Shown here in pieces: positions 1-15,668 of a stretch of DNA of 64,000 nucleotides (its first letter is position 1; each line of letters starts with the position of its first letter). The DNA lies in NCBI GenBank assembly GCA_013365325.1, contig JABVXV010000090.1, positions 62,001-126,000 of the forward strand, in the 5' to 3' direction. The position numbers were made by a program, and so were the translations under genes. Under the pieces are notes generated by a model. The model was not told where the DNA came from and searched no databases. It was given only the letters and a program-made list of their open reading frames with translations. The DNA is from Dipetalonema caudispina. Lineage: Eukaryota > Nematoda > Chromadorea > Rhabditida > Onchocercidae.

Positions 1-231
1 AGATTTCAATCTTTATAATATTTTAAATCGGAGTAATGACTTATAACTGTTTGATGAATCTTTATGCATTTGCACTTTACAGTGATTAAGTTGTTCCTTT
101 CTTGACTTTTTCGACTCATATTATTTCCATTCCTTTGATTTACTCTTAAACTGTATTTGCTGAAATTCAGATCTCCCAGTTTTCACCGCTAGATTGAAGG
201 TTTTACTCAATTACTGAAATTGAATTTGCAG

Positions 232-1827
232 GTTGGACCAGTTGTTAGTAAGTCAGATCTTGATGCTGAGAAGATGGCACCTTTCCAGGAAGCTGGCATG
301 GATAAACTGATGATTTATATGCCTGTACCTATTGAAGGAAAGCAACGGTACATTATTATACTATAGGAGAAAATCTAACTCTATTGGTGACTTATGAAAT
401 ATCGTAATGATTCTATAGCTATATAATCTGATGGCTTAAGTTTTTGGTGGATTTAACTTTATGAAAAGGATATTTGAGTGTTGTCGTTATATTACGCTAA
501 TCTTTGTCTGATAAGCGTTCCATCTGAATAGAAGTTTGGGAAATCTTCTACTTTTTTGGAAGGTTTCTCAGATTTAAATCGTTTGAATAAATTGTATTCA
601 AAAACAAAGTTTTGTTTTGTAAGGAATCGATCTCTTCAGCTTATTTTTATCGAGCGAAATGATGAATAATTCTGTGTTTTCCAGTTTTTATGTGATAGAC
701 CTATCAAAGACGATTCTGGATAACACACGAAATCGTTTCATTTTGGAACATCCAACTTTCATCGTTACATTGGATAATCAATTTAACGATTATGTTATGC
801 TTAGTGAGCAGGAAGCACGAGAACTTCGAGAATTACAAAGGCAGAAAAATCGAGATGAAAATCAAAATGTTGTGCCGAATAATGTATGTGTTTTTTCTTC
901 AGTTTTTCATTTTGAAGCTTTCAAGTGATCATTGTAGCTTGTATTCTAAATTCCATTTCATATTCATATCTTTTTTGATTACTTCAACAGAAATTTCATC
1001 CGAAAAAAAAAAATTATTTAGCTGGTACATCATAATAAGTAGTATTCCTGATATCATGGAGTACACCAGTTTTCAAGTGATCCTGTTCTTCTGATATTTA
1101 GTTCCGTGGAAGAGGTCGCATTGATAATGGACGATTTATGTCTCGTGGACGAGGTGGTGGACGGGGAGGATGCAAAAGACAGTATAATTCGCCGGATGGC
1201 AGGGGCGGTCGAGGAGCAGGGAGGCCGTGGAAGTGCAGTCGACCATTTCGAGGCGGCTATCACCAAAAGCGTGATTTCTATGAAAGGTAGGTCATTTGAA
1301 TTTTTGGTCGTATTTTTTATGTACGCTTATATATGTTAGACGATATTATACTTTTTACCTTGAAAATTATAACAAATTATATTTTCGCTCATCGAAGAAA
1401 TTAGCTATTATGTGAAGTATTCATGTAGCTCAAGTTCTTACTCTTCATTAGTGTTTTGCCTACTCTTCTTTTTGTGAAATTATTTTGTACGTTGCTCTTA
1501 CGGTGATTTATTGTTCACTAATTCTGATGGTTTCGTTTGTCTTTAAAGTCTCTTTATTAAATCATTCGGTCAAAAGTGATTTCGTAGTTAATACCAATAT
1601 AAACCCCTTTTTTTAATAACCTTTTTCTGATTTGCAGGAATAATGATGGACGAGGAGCGCCGGGAACTCCAAATTTTGCAACGCGGGGTTGCGATCAGCG
1701 TCCATCTATTCCCTCACAAGCAGGAGATCCCATTGTGGATGCTTGGTCAAGAGCTCTTGAAGGTAAAACAAAAAAGGAAATCCCTCCAAATATCAACAGC
1801 TCAAACGAAGTTCAAACCACCTCATGA
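232..1827 (+). CDS. C-terminal part of an unrecognised protein with an RGG-rich tail (5' end outside window)
   Basis: Four exons join in frame: 232-347, 685-883, 1102-1286 and 1638-1827, giving 229 residues and a TGA stop at 1825-1827. The first exon begins after a splice acceptor, so upstream exons lie outside the window. The first two exons encode an ordered-looking segment that includes FYVIDLSKTILDN and ends in a charged helix (EQEARELRELQRQKN). The third exon is rich in RG and RGG (FRGRGRIDNG, SRGRGGGRGG, GGRGAGRP), typical of RNA-binding and arginine-methylated tails. The last exon is low in complexity. I could not assign a family. The RGG box suggests an RNA-associated protein, but that is inference. 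Exon phases agree at all three junctions, so the model is firm although the function is not. Confidence 0.7.
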
Positions 1828-2295
1828 TGTATCTTCTCTCTTTACTCAAACCTCATGTCACAGTTTCTGTACCCGTTTTTGTGTATGTTTGAGGGTTTTC
1901 TTTAGTTCTTCACATTACTTGTGTTTTTGATCTTGAGTTGTTGTTTTGTTAAGTTTCCTTTTGCGGTAAAATTTCATTTCTGTAGAATTTATCGAAATGT
2001 TGTGTAAAATATAACCCAAATGTTTACAAATGTAACCCAAAAGACAGGAATATGATCAGATCAAATGTAATGTATGGTTTGAAAATTCAAGCTGTACATA
2101 TGATTGTGGCCGACTTTCGAATTCGTTACATGAATTGTGAAGATGACAAAATCATCTTAACAAACTTTTTTGCATCACAGAAGTACAATTCAAAACATTT
2201 GTCAAATTACTCACTTCATTTGTGGAGAATTTTATGTCTTATTTAGAACGTCGATGGCGGACCTGGATTTTGTGATGTAATTTTTCGGGAAATGT

Positions 2296-2301
2296 AATAA
2301 A
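2296..2301 (+). terminator. Candidate poly(A) signal of the RGG-tail gene
   Basis: AATAAA lies about 470 nt after the stop codon at 1827 and is followed by a T-rich stretch. This is the first canonical hexamer I noticed downstream of the stop. In such AT-rich DNA the hexamer also occurs by chance, so support is modest. Confidence 0.35.
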
Positions 2302-3179
2302 GCTTACCTTTCAAGTGTAAAGAGGTAAGCTAACAGTTATGTTTTCTTTAAAAAAACATACTAACACTTTCTAGTAGACAGATAGCAACAATTAACCGAC
2401 AGCAACAGGTAGGTTACTGGTTGTAGAAACCTTAAAATATATTAGGTATTTTATCTTTTTAAAATATAAGATAACAAACTGACCATTACTTACGTGTATC
2501 ATTGCGTGGAGAAAAAAAAAAAAAGGCATAGCTCCTTTCATATGTAAAGCGTAGACATATGTAAAACATAGCTAATTTTTTATTTTCTACTAAAATATTT
2601 AATTTGATATCCGAGGAGGGGAAAACTACCTTACTTCCATTTTTTATTCACTAATTTATCTTCATGTTGTTTGTTTTAGGTTTCAAATTGCATATATTTT
2701 ATAACCAATTAGATGATTGTCTAAATCACTCTAATGAATTATTGTGAAGTTTAAAAAAAAAAAAAAAAAAAAAAACTAATAAGCATTTTTGAAATGAATG
2801 AAAAAAGAAAAAACGGTTAGTTTAATTGAGTTGATTGAGAGAAAAATTGATTTAATTTAAAATTTTATCCTATATATATTATAAGTAATAGATCTGTTAA
2901 TGTTATATTCATTTCGAATAATAAATGCGAGAACGATTTTTTTAATATTAATTTCAAAAAATTTTATCATTACAAAACAGACTAAACAAAATCGCAATAT
3001 ATGGTTTAGTTTGAATTTGTTAGTTATTATTAAGACGTACATAATTGGGTTGCGTGAAGAACGGTAATTCGATAGTAGAAACTGAAATTGAACATTTTAA
3101 AATTTGTGATTTAAGAGTCAGACAATTTTATAACAACCTTTTCAGTGGTTTATGCGTAAAGCTATAAAGGTAACATCAT
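2302..3179. other. AT-rich intergenic DNA
   Basis: Contains short homopolymers, including an A tract near 2752-2775. The short open frames have no splice context or protein-like composition. I see no gene here. Confidence 0.6.
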
Positions 3180-3612
3180 ACTGATTCTCCTATATCACGT
3201 CAAAATCATAGCAGTGCAATGAATGATGCACAAGTCCAATTCTCGTACATCACTTCAAACTCATAATAATCCAACGAATGCGTCCGATTCTGGTACATCA
3301 CGTCAAAATCATAATAGTGCAATGAATGATGCACACGTCCAATTCTCATACATCACGATAAAATCATAGCAGTGCAATGAATGATGCACATGTCCGATTC
3401 TCCTATATCACGTCAAAATCATAGCAGTGCAATGAATGATGCACAAGTCCAATTCTCGTCACGTCAGAATCATAATAATCCAACGAATGATGCACACGTC
3501 CAATTCTCGTACATCACATCAAAATCATAGCAGTGAAATGAATGATGCACACGTCCAATTCTCTTACATCACGTCAAAATCATAGTAGGGCAATGAATGA
3601 TGCATACGTTCA
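3180..3612. repeat. Minisatellite, about eight units of roughly 50-58 bp
   Basis: A tandem array built on the recurring words ATCACGTCAAAATCATA, GCAATGAATGATGCACA and GTCCAATTCTC. Units differ by substitutions and small deletions: the second unit lacks part of the ATGATGCAC segment, and another is shortened at TCTCGTCACGTC. The mixture of CGTCAAAATCATAGCAG and CAGAATCATAATAATCC variants shows interleaved unit types. It lies between the RGG-tail gene and the next + strand gene. It has no open frame across units. Confidence 0.9.
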
Positions 3613-3717
3613 ACATTTATTCATCAACATGCAGTTTGAATCTACTTTAATTTAGATTCTTAAATGTAAGCTTTTTTTTTTATTTCATACGCTTTAATTT
3701 CCATTACTTGACTATAT

Positions 3718-4540
3718 ACGTTTAATTTTACGTTAAACATAAACATCTTCTTTGCTAATTCTCTCTGTTAAACGTTTTAGATTCATATAATCTAAACAAT
3801 TAATAACATATTTCTCAATCCATTTGCATTTTTTTTTTTTTTTTTTTATCTGTAATAATCGATAAAATTTCACGTGATACTTCATTATACGATATTTAAC
3901 GTATAAAATTTGCATATGCCTTTCTTACCTGTTTGCAAAGAAATAACTATTGAATGATAAATGAAAAGTTATCATTGTTCTAAATAATTGCACGTTGATT
4001 GGGTCGTTTATGTGCATTTCTTCATTTTACGTGTATTAATTATCATTATTATTACCCTTTAATTATTTAATTTGAAAAGAAAATATCAAATTTACGTGCA
4101 TTTTTTTTTTTTTGAACTTGAGTACAAATTTTTAATTTTTTAAATTTATGATATGACGGTTTTCACCATTTATATATTTCATGCATTAAGTGCTGTACAA
4201 TTTTACTCATACTTTTCACGTACGTATACTACAGAGCAAATATCGTACTATTTTGTTATACATGAGAGTTGTATTTATTTGTTATTGTTTAATTAACATT
4301 TCTGAAATTAACGTAAGTAATGAAATAAGCTTTATGAACTGTGAAGATATAGAGTAAACGTCTCTTTATATATTTAACGTAATTTACTAGCGTAATCATT
4401 GATACTTTACATCCGTACGTATTTTAGAAATCATTTTTTTGACGTTTTTTTTGTTTTTCTCTCAACGTATTTTCAATGTGTTTATTTTTATTTCTAGCTT
4501 ATTTGCATATTAAACATAAAATGTGGAAAATTTACGTAAA
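3718..4540. promoter_or_regulatory. ACGT-dense block upstream of the tail-anchored protein gene
   Basis: I counted 17 ACGT tetramers in about 820 bp of roughly 70 percent A+T DNA, where only two or three would be expected. Examples are TTTACGTGTA near 4030, CACGTACGTATA near 4218, TAACGTAA near 4377, CCGTACGTA near 4414 and TTTACGTAAA near 4532. The block ends about 200 bp before the ATG at 4748. ACGT is the core of bZIP-type sites and of hypoxia-type ACGTG sites, but which factor would bind is unknown. A regulatory role is inference from density and position. Confidence 0.35.
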
Positions 4541-4747
4541 CAAATGATTAAACAATATTTCATTGTTAAATTATTCAAATAAGTGAACAATTTTCAAAAC
4601 AATAAATAGTAATTACCAAGCAAACATATAAATCATTAATATATAAACAGGTAAGTGCAAACAATTGTAATTACAAATTTTAAATTGAGAATTTCAAAAA
4701 ATATACATTAATTGCAGGAGTGAATAATAATAATAATAATAACAATA

Positions 4748-5744
4748 ATGGAAGAAGCACAACATACTGTATCGAAGGAAAATTCTGATATTCGACGTGT
4801 TAACGAGAAGCGTCGTAAGAAAAAAGGTGAAAGAGAGAAGAAAGAAGATAAAAAATATTCAAATATTTTGTTTTCTTGTGTTACCGTTCGACAACTTCGT
4901 AATTTATTGAATAAGATAAGTTTCTTTTTTCATTTTTTTAAATAATATGCATTACATCTTTAAAAAGATTAGATACATATAGTAAAGCCACAATTGGAAT
5001 TTAACTTAAATAAATATTGACCATTCTTTATAGTTTTAATTTAATTTTTATTGTGATAATATTACTGAAATTTGGAAGTAAAATATTGTCATAATTCATT
5101 GTTGAAGATAATTTTGAATAAAAATTTAGGTAGAACAAGATACCGATGCGAAGGGAAGTAATGAAAATATTGATACAAAATCCGTTGATAGAGGAACAGT
5201 TCGACGATTGGTGGCTAACAAAACAAAGCAACAAAAAGGCGTGAAAAGACAACGTCATAGTTAGTCTTTGTACTACAGTTTTTTTTTTCAAAACTTTCAT
5301 GAAAAAAGCATACCTTGGAGATTTCTGCATTTCATGAATTGTGAAAGGAAAAAAATCAAAATGTTTATTGACATTATTTACCTGTTTCTTTGTGATTAAT
5401 GTAAAAAATAAAAGTAACGAAGTATCATAGTGGTTTTTTTCATGTTTGACAGAAATTAAACATATATTGAAATAATTTTTATAATTTTATTTAATTCATA
5501 TTTGATGTCATATATCAATTACTACAACAAATATGAATTGAATGAAATTTTTTCAAATTTAACTCATAGTTTAAATTTAACTTGTTTACTGAGAAATCAA
5601 ATAATTGATTAAAATATTGTTTCAGAACCCGAACAAGCAGTTGTTCAAAGCGTAGTTCGCATGAAAACATTTCCTGTTGCGGCCATATCGATGGGTTTAT
5701 TCATTGTATGCTTCATTTCGCTTCTCCAACTTATTGATAGATAG
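4748..5744 (+). CDS. Small basic protein with a C-terminal membrane anchor, family not recognised
   Basis: Three exons: 4748-4915, 5130-5259 and 5626-5744, giving 138 residues. The N-terminal half is strongly basic and charged ([18 protein letters not shown]), followed by a short [10 protein letters not shown] helix. The middle is polar. The last 20 or so residues form a hydrophobic segment ([19 protein letters not shown]) ending DR and stop, so the protein is probably tail-anchored with its N-terminus in the cytosol. The second junction is GT-AG and phase-consistent. The first needs a donor reading ATAAGT instead of GTAAGT after AAG at 4915. The only phase-0 reading of exon 2 starts at 5130, and nearby GT donors would be out of phase or would drop conserved-looking helix residues. 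The start is the first in-frame ATG after a trans-splice-like region. Function is unknown. Confidence 0.5.
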
Positions 5745-6178
5745 GTTTTTTCCGTTAATATTTGGACTTGTTTTTTGCCTGCTTATCCAATCCCATTTGG
5801 TAATTGACGCTATTTGAAACGTGGGTGTGAGCTTTTTTTAGAAATTTTCAAGATAAGCTACTTTATTAAAATTTTATGATTTTTAAAAAGGGAGCACGTC
5901 TTTCTGAATCCAGGAAACATTCAATGATTTAAGAATTAAGGATTTCAAAATCCTAATGCAGTCATCTTATACGTTAACGAAATTGTTATTGGGGACAGAG
6001 GAAGTCGAATTTTCTTTTTTATCTTTTGATATAAATCGAATTTTATCTTTTGATATGCCGCTAAATTTTTCTTTAGTTTTGCTTTGTTTTTCAATTTTCT
6101 TAGCTTCTTAGCTTTCATTAAATTCATTTGTAGAAAGTAATGATTAATTCATCCAATTTTCAGGCAAATGGTGGTAAT
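5745..6178. other. Short intergenic spacer between two + strand genes
   Basis: About 430 bp with no coding signal. It ends in CCAATTTTCAG at 6153-6163, a good acceptor 15 nt before the next ATG. This may be the trans-splice site of the downstream gene, and such close spacing would also fit a nematode operon with the tail-anchored gene. Confidence 0.4.
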
Positions 6179-8310
6179 ATGGGAGAATCAAGTTGCAGCG
6201 TAACGTTTTGCTTCTTTTCTCGTCACGTGCGTTACGATTTCTCGTATAGTTCAGGTGTTCTCTCATACAGGGCTGGTTATAGGGTCGCATTCAATCATCT
6301 GGAAGCGATTAATTTCCAAGGTTATTATGTAAATTTTAAGGTTGGTTTTATCTGAAGGTTTTTGCTATTTTAAAGACTAAAAGGTTTGATAATAAATATA
6401 AATATTAAAATTGCAGATAATAATTAATGAAGAATAGTCAAGTATTGATAATTAATATGAATACTTGGTATTAGTTCTTATTAATTTAAATACGATTGTT
6501 TGCTATGACCATATATATTACTTACTAAAATTATTATATTCATTCTCTCAATTTCATTATTTGTGCTATTTGTTTGAAATGAATACCATGCAATTTAGTT
6601 GTCGCAACCAGCAGAACAGGAATACTGTAATCGAGAAAGTTTTGCGGATAACAGACGTATTGTGGTACCGTGTAACGATTTTGATATTACACTGGGACAG
6701 TACAAAACAGCTCTTGTTCATGTAGTTCGCTTGAATAGGTCTTTCAGTTTTCCTTCTTCATTTTTGAGGTTTTTATAATCTTTAAACGGAATTCTTCTAA
6801 ACACATCAGCAGCTCTCTCCCATCGTTTTATAGCTCAGTGCTGCATACATTCGACTGGTCCAATCATTAGTACCTTTGATCAGTAAAGCTGAAAATTCAT
6901 TAATAGTTATTAATCCCAATTAATCCCACTATGACATTTTTGCAGTGACGAGTCATCTGTATGGATTTATCACTTGCTTGATGCGGATCGACAATTTTTC
7001 AAGCCCATAATACGACGAGTAATGCTAATGAGCGGTAGCAACAATTGCAATTATAGTACTAGCGCCGGATCTTCAAAGAGTTCATTTCCTGCAAATCCTG
7101 CAACAGTATCTTTGTACTCTACTCATTCTGATGCGTATAATTTTGTTGCCCCAAAATGTTTACCGTCGGTATCATCGTATATGACACAGTTCGGTAATAT
7201 GAATAATGAAGTAATACCAACACGCTATAACGAAACAACAAACTCTTCCTCGGTTTCCGCTTCCTTCATGCCATATACTATTGAGCAACCACAGGTTAGA
7301 TTCTTATATAATTCTCGTTTTTTCTCCACTTTAGGTAAATTCTTTCTTCTAATAGGGCAAATATTTTACCTAGAGCAGGATTTGAGGGAGGAAAAAGTAA
7401 TTATTCAGCTGATATCAAAAAAAAAAAAAGTTTTATGTAAATTTGCTAAGAATCACTGCATTTAAGTCAAATTTGATTTATTTCGCTGTAACTTACAAAT
7501 TTTGAAGACTTTAAGCTACGGATGTGAATTTCATTATTTCATTATTTATAATTTATCTCATAATATCCTTATCCATTACTATATTTGGTACAAGGAAAAC
7601 AAATATCATGCCATACTTCACTAGAATTAAACTTATTCCATTTAAAAAAGTATTCTTATTCATCAAATGACAGCTATCATTTATTGATAGATGTTATAGA
7701 ATAGGATAAATAAGATAAAGCGCGAACATTTACAGTCTGTTGCTGGTTACAATGATGAAGAAAATTCATGGCAACCTGAAATGTTCTTAACTCCAGAACC
7801 AGAAACTTGTCCGAGTGCTCCAGAAAATGTTACCATGGAATCGACAGTAACAAATGATGAAGGATGTGCGTATGAATCGACTGATGGAATGGATAACGAT
7901 TGCGGATTGCAAATCGCAGAATTTTGCAATGAAGGCAGTGTCCTATAACTTATCATCCATTATTTCAGCAATCTTTTCAATCATAATTAATTCGCATACG
8001 TGAGAAACGTGAGTTCCATGAGTCGGAATGATGACATGAATCTGTTTTAAGAAGATCTACTATGTTTGTTGATCGTTTTTTTTTCTTTGGTCAAATTAAT
8101 ATATCGCTAAAGTTTAGAATTTCAAATTTTCAGTTGAAGGATTTTTTTTCAGACACTGCAGAAGAGAAACAACCGAAAGAAGGCAATGGCCCAAGTACCA
8201 TCAGTTCCATGTATGTCCTGTCAGAGCCGGAACAAATTGATTCAGAATATGTTCCACAAAAATCTGATTCACAATACATTCTCAGTGATTTGGATATGCT
8301 TTTTCAATAG
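6179..8310 (+). CDS. Unrecognised 336-residue protein, possibly a transcription-factor-like protein
   Basis: Five exons: 6179-6340, 6599-6738, 6946-7294, 7736-7937 and 8153-8310. Phases agree throughout and the model ends in TAG. Residues 1 to about 145 look like a compact fold rich in aromatic and beta-forming residues ([56 protein letters not shown]). The remainder is Ser/Thr/Asn-rich and then acidic, ending in a Tyr-repeat tail ([20 protein letters not shown]), which resembles an activation domain. I could not match the fold to a named family, so the transcription-factor idea is inference only. An upstream in-frame ATG exists at 6140, but the acceptor at 6161-6163 favours the ATG at 6179. 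If the last intron is retained, translation stops a few codons past 7937, giving a shorter isoform. Confidence 0.65.
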
Positions 8311-10361
8311 AATTTGAATTTTATCAACGTTCATTTTCTTAAAGGAGTCTTATTGATTTTACATTTATTTGATACCAGTTCTCAGGCAATAATTATCGAG
8401 AATTCAATTTTTATTTGATAAAAAAAAAATTCAATCTGAATTTGTTAAAAAAGTGATACGCCTCACCAAATGATGATAGTAAATGATCGTTTGTTATTTA
8501 ATTGTTTAATAAATTCTGCTAATTTTTTTTCTTCAAAATTTTATCTTAATCTAAGTTGAGAAGATATACTAGGATGATTCATTTAAGCAAAAATGTTTCA
8601 TTGCTTGTTTTATTGGTTTATCATCCTATTTGCACATTAAAACACATAAATTATCTTTATTTTCTTATCCGAATCGATTCGATCTATTCTTGTTAAGAAA
8701 ATTTTAAAATAAATGTTTTTTATGCTTGGTTTTTAAACAATTTAACAAATTTTAATTCTTCTAAAAATCCATTTTAAGCAGAAAAGCATAAAAATAAAGC
8801 ATATCTGTTGTGATTTGATTAAATGCATAATATATGAGATATAGAGCATAAGATCTGATAATATATAATGCAAATAAAATCATCTATGTTCTATTTTCGC
8901 CTATTATTCAACATTATTTGAAAAATAATTCATAAACGAAGTAATTCTTTCGGATAATTTATTTATTTTCAAATATTTTCCTTACTAATTCTACGATAAG
9001 AAAAGTAAGGTAAGAATCTCCTAATAATTTCATATATATTTTATGCATATTACTTCTATCTCTTTATATGCTTACATGAAATAACAAGAATCAAATAATT
9101 TTTATCAAAATAATTTTACTCCTTTTTATTATATCAATTAATTTTTATCAAAATAATTTTATTCCATTTTATTATATCAATTAATTTTTATCAAAATAAT
9201 TTTATTCCTTTCAGTATATCGAACAAATTTTTTTATTCTTTTTTTTTCTTCTTTATCAAATAGTTATTATCAAATAATTTTATGCTTTTTTCTTAACGAA
9301 TTATTAGTAAATTTCATAGTACATGAGGTGAAAAGTCTTGATTAATTCTTGTTTTGATCTTTGTAGTATTTATGATTCCTATTTTTTTCCTGAAAAATTT
9401 TCCGAAATTCTGGAAGACTATTTTCAGATTTTAGTATAATATTCTGCAAGTCTTGATAATTCATTCCTATTTTGATCACTGCAATATATATATATGTATA
9501 TGATTCCTGCTTTTTTCTTGAAGAATTTTTTTCTGAAGTTTTCTGGAAACTTTTTTCTCGAAATTTTTGTGGCTATTTTCGGCTCGTTGATGCATAAATC
9601 TTTTGTATTTTCTAATAGATTAAAATGGAATTCTTTTTCCATTTTAGTATCAAGTAAGATCTATTCTCGTTTCCGTTGGAAATTTGGCATAATTACGATT
9701 CAGAAAGATGATATAATGTTCAGAGATGAAAAAGTTAATTTAATTTTTTCATTTCTAGTCTTTTTACAACTTTACATTTAATCTATTCAAATGTTAAATA
9801 AGCCTTAATGGAAATAGTGAAGAAATTAGCTTACAAAATTATACCATCAAGAAATGATACCATATAGTAATAAATTTTTTTTTTTTTGGTATGCTGGATC
9901 TCAGAAAAATTTAATAATTTTTCCGAAAATTTCTTTAGCAATACATACTTTTCAATTTTTACCTTTAGGAACAAAATTAAATAAATATTTCAAACTATCA
10001 AATTTTTAAATTTTTTTTTTTTTTTTTTTGGTGAACTAAAATTAACACTTATGCTTTTTTAATGTTTTAATAACAATAATAATATGCTAATTTCTTTTAG
10101 TGATTCAATAATATTTTCAATTTTATAGTTTAAGATATACTATTTCGATGTAGTATTATCCATTCCTTTATGTTTTTCATTGCAATGACAATTTTAAATT
10201 TAATTTAAGAGAATTTTTCCGGAAAAAAAAAAATTTTATCGAGAATGCATTAAAAAACGGAAATTAAAACATTTATATGCATGTAAGTATGATGTGAAAT
10301 AATTTGTTTTTTTTTTCTTCATACTCCAATAATTTCCATTTATTCGACCAGTATCAGTGGT
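8311..10361. other. AT-rich intergenic region with degenerate repeats
   Basis: Two kilobases without a credible exon on either strand. It contains a 45-bp tandem repeat at 9112-9218, a diverged duplication at 9332-9414 and 9447-9549, and several T tracts of 10 to 21 nt, for example near 10011-10030. Confidence 0.6.
9112..9218. repeat. Tandem repeat, unit about 45 bp
   Basis: The word TCAATTAATTTTTATCAAAA recurs with ATAATTTTATTCCTTTTATTATA variants in consecutive copies, the last ending at CCTTTCAG. At least two full copies and a partial one are visible. Confidence 0.7.
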
Positions 10362-14080
<3,719 letters not shown>

Positions 14081-14585
14081 TTTGTTACTGCTTAAATTTG
14101 AAAATTATTTACTCAAATACACCTTATGATGACACTCACCGACTAAACAACTGACACAAATTGAACAAATTTCACCTTCTTTACTTCCTCATCCTTTCTT
14201 CTTTCTCTCCACCTCTTCTTCTTCCCTTTAGTTATCCAATCTTTACAATTTTCAAACTTCTTTTTTTTTTTTTTTTTTCAAAATAAACATACCTCTGTTG
14301 TTCAATTTAACTAACTGATAAATCAATCTATGCAATCGTTTTGCAGCTTCAATTTTTTTTTTCTTTCTTTTTTTTTTTTTTTTATTTGCTATTTTACGTT
14401 GTAATCAATTATCAATTTAACACTATTTGATAAATTACCAATCAATTTTTATTGCCAATAATTAAATGCATCGTTTCCACTTATTATTGGCAATCAATAA
14501 TTTTACAACTAAATAATAAATAGTTTTAAAATTGATATGCATTTATGTTAATTTTACATTTTTTAACTTAATCCTATAGCAGTTT

Positions 14586-14629
<44 letters not shown>

Positions 14630-15668
14630 TGTCACAGATTGCACTATTTGCTACATTTCACATCAGAAATATACATCTATTTGATGGAATGAAATTTCAA
14701 TGTAAATAATTTTCTTCTATTTTACAATTTTTTTTTCTATACCCCCACCCTCACCCCCCCAATCCCTTTCTTTTAGCATTTAATTTTGGCAATTCTATTT
14801 TATCATTAAAAGTAATTAATGTTTGTTTTATCATTTTAAACAATTACTATTGCTAATAATTCATTATTTAACGATATATTTATTATTATTTTTTTTCCAT
14901 ACATTATTAATGAATGATAATTTCTCTTAAATTGACTAAATAATATCAGTATATTAGTATTGATATTAAACATGTATAACATATTGTCATTTAATTATAA
15001 ATATTATAAACATTATTTTTATCATTATTGATAGCTAACACTAATTTAATTTAATTTATCATTGTATAATTATTGTTAAAAATTGGTGGGAAATTATATA
15101 GTAGATCTTTTTTAGATATATCAGATATCCTTTTTTAGATATATCTGATATCTTTTTTTCAGTACTAATAAATTAAAATTTTCCTAAAATTGACGAAATA
15201 ATTGTTATATGATCAAAATGAACAAATAGATAAATAAGTAAATGAATGTATATATATGTATAAGCATTTATATATATATATATATATATATGTTTATACA
15301 ATCAAATATCAGTCTAACAATGAAAAAGACTTTTCAATGAATAATAATCATTTTAATGCTTCATTTTAATTTTGAATAAAAGCTTTATAGTGTACTATAT
15401 TCATTTCTGTGATTCATTTTGATTTCAAATAATTTCAAGCTATTTATAGAACATGTGTTTATTCCAAAATTGAAAAGAAATCATTTTGATAACACTGATT
15501 GATATGATAATTATTGCAGCAATATTGTCATTTCAGCAATCTTTTTCTAAAAAATTATTTATTATTGTAATATTATTATTTCCAATATTTATCATCAATT
15601 TTTATCAAATTTTATCACTATTTCCTGGCAAATTACAGTTCATAAAAATCACAAAAAAATAAAAAATT
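14081..15668. other. Intergenic region between the MIG-18-like gene and STAT
   Basis: It serves as the 5' flank of the MIG-18-like gene and the 3' flank of STAT, both on the - strand. It contains very long T tracts (about 34 nt at 14590-14623), a C-rich patch at 14742-14763 (CCCCCACCCTCACCCCCCC on +) and a TA repeat at 15270-15291. Near 15110-15155 an AGATATATCAGATATC / AGATATATCTGATATC pair forms a direct and partly palindromic repeat. I see no gene. Confidence 0.6.

Noticed and set aside
1054..1266. A 70-codon frame on the - strand
   Set aside because: Antisense of the RGG-coding exon at 1102-1286. It has no splice context of its own.
3180..3612. CRISPR-like array
   Set aside because: Units are contiguous and similar along their whole length, with no constant-repeat/unique-spacer pattern, and the DNA is eukaryotic.
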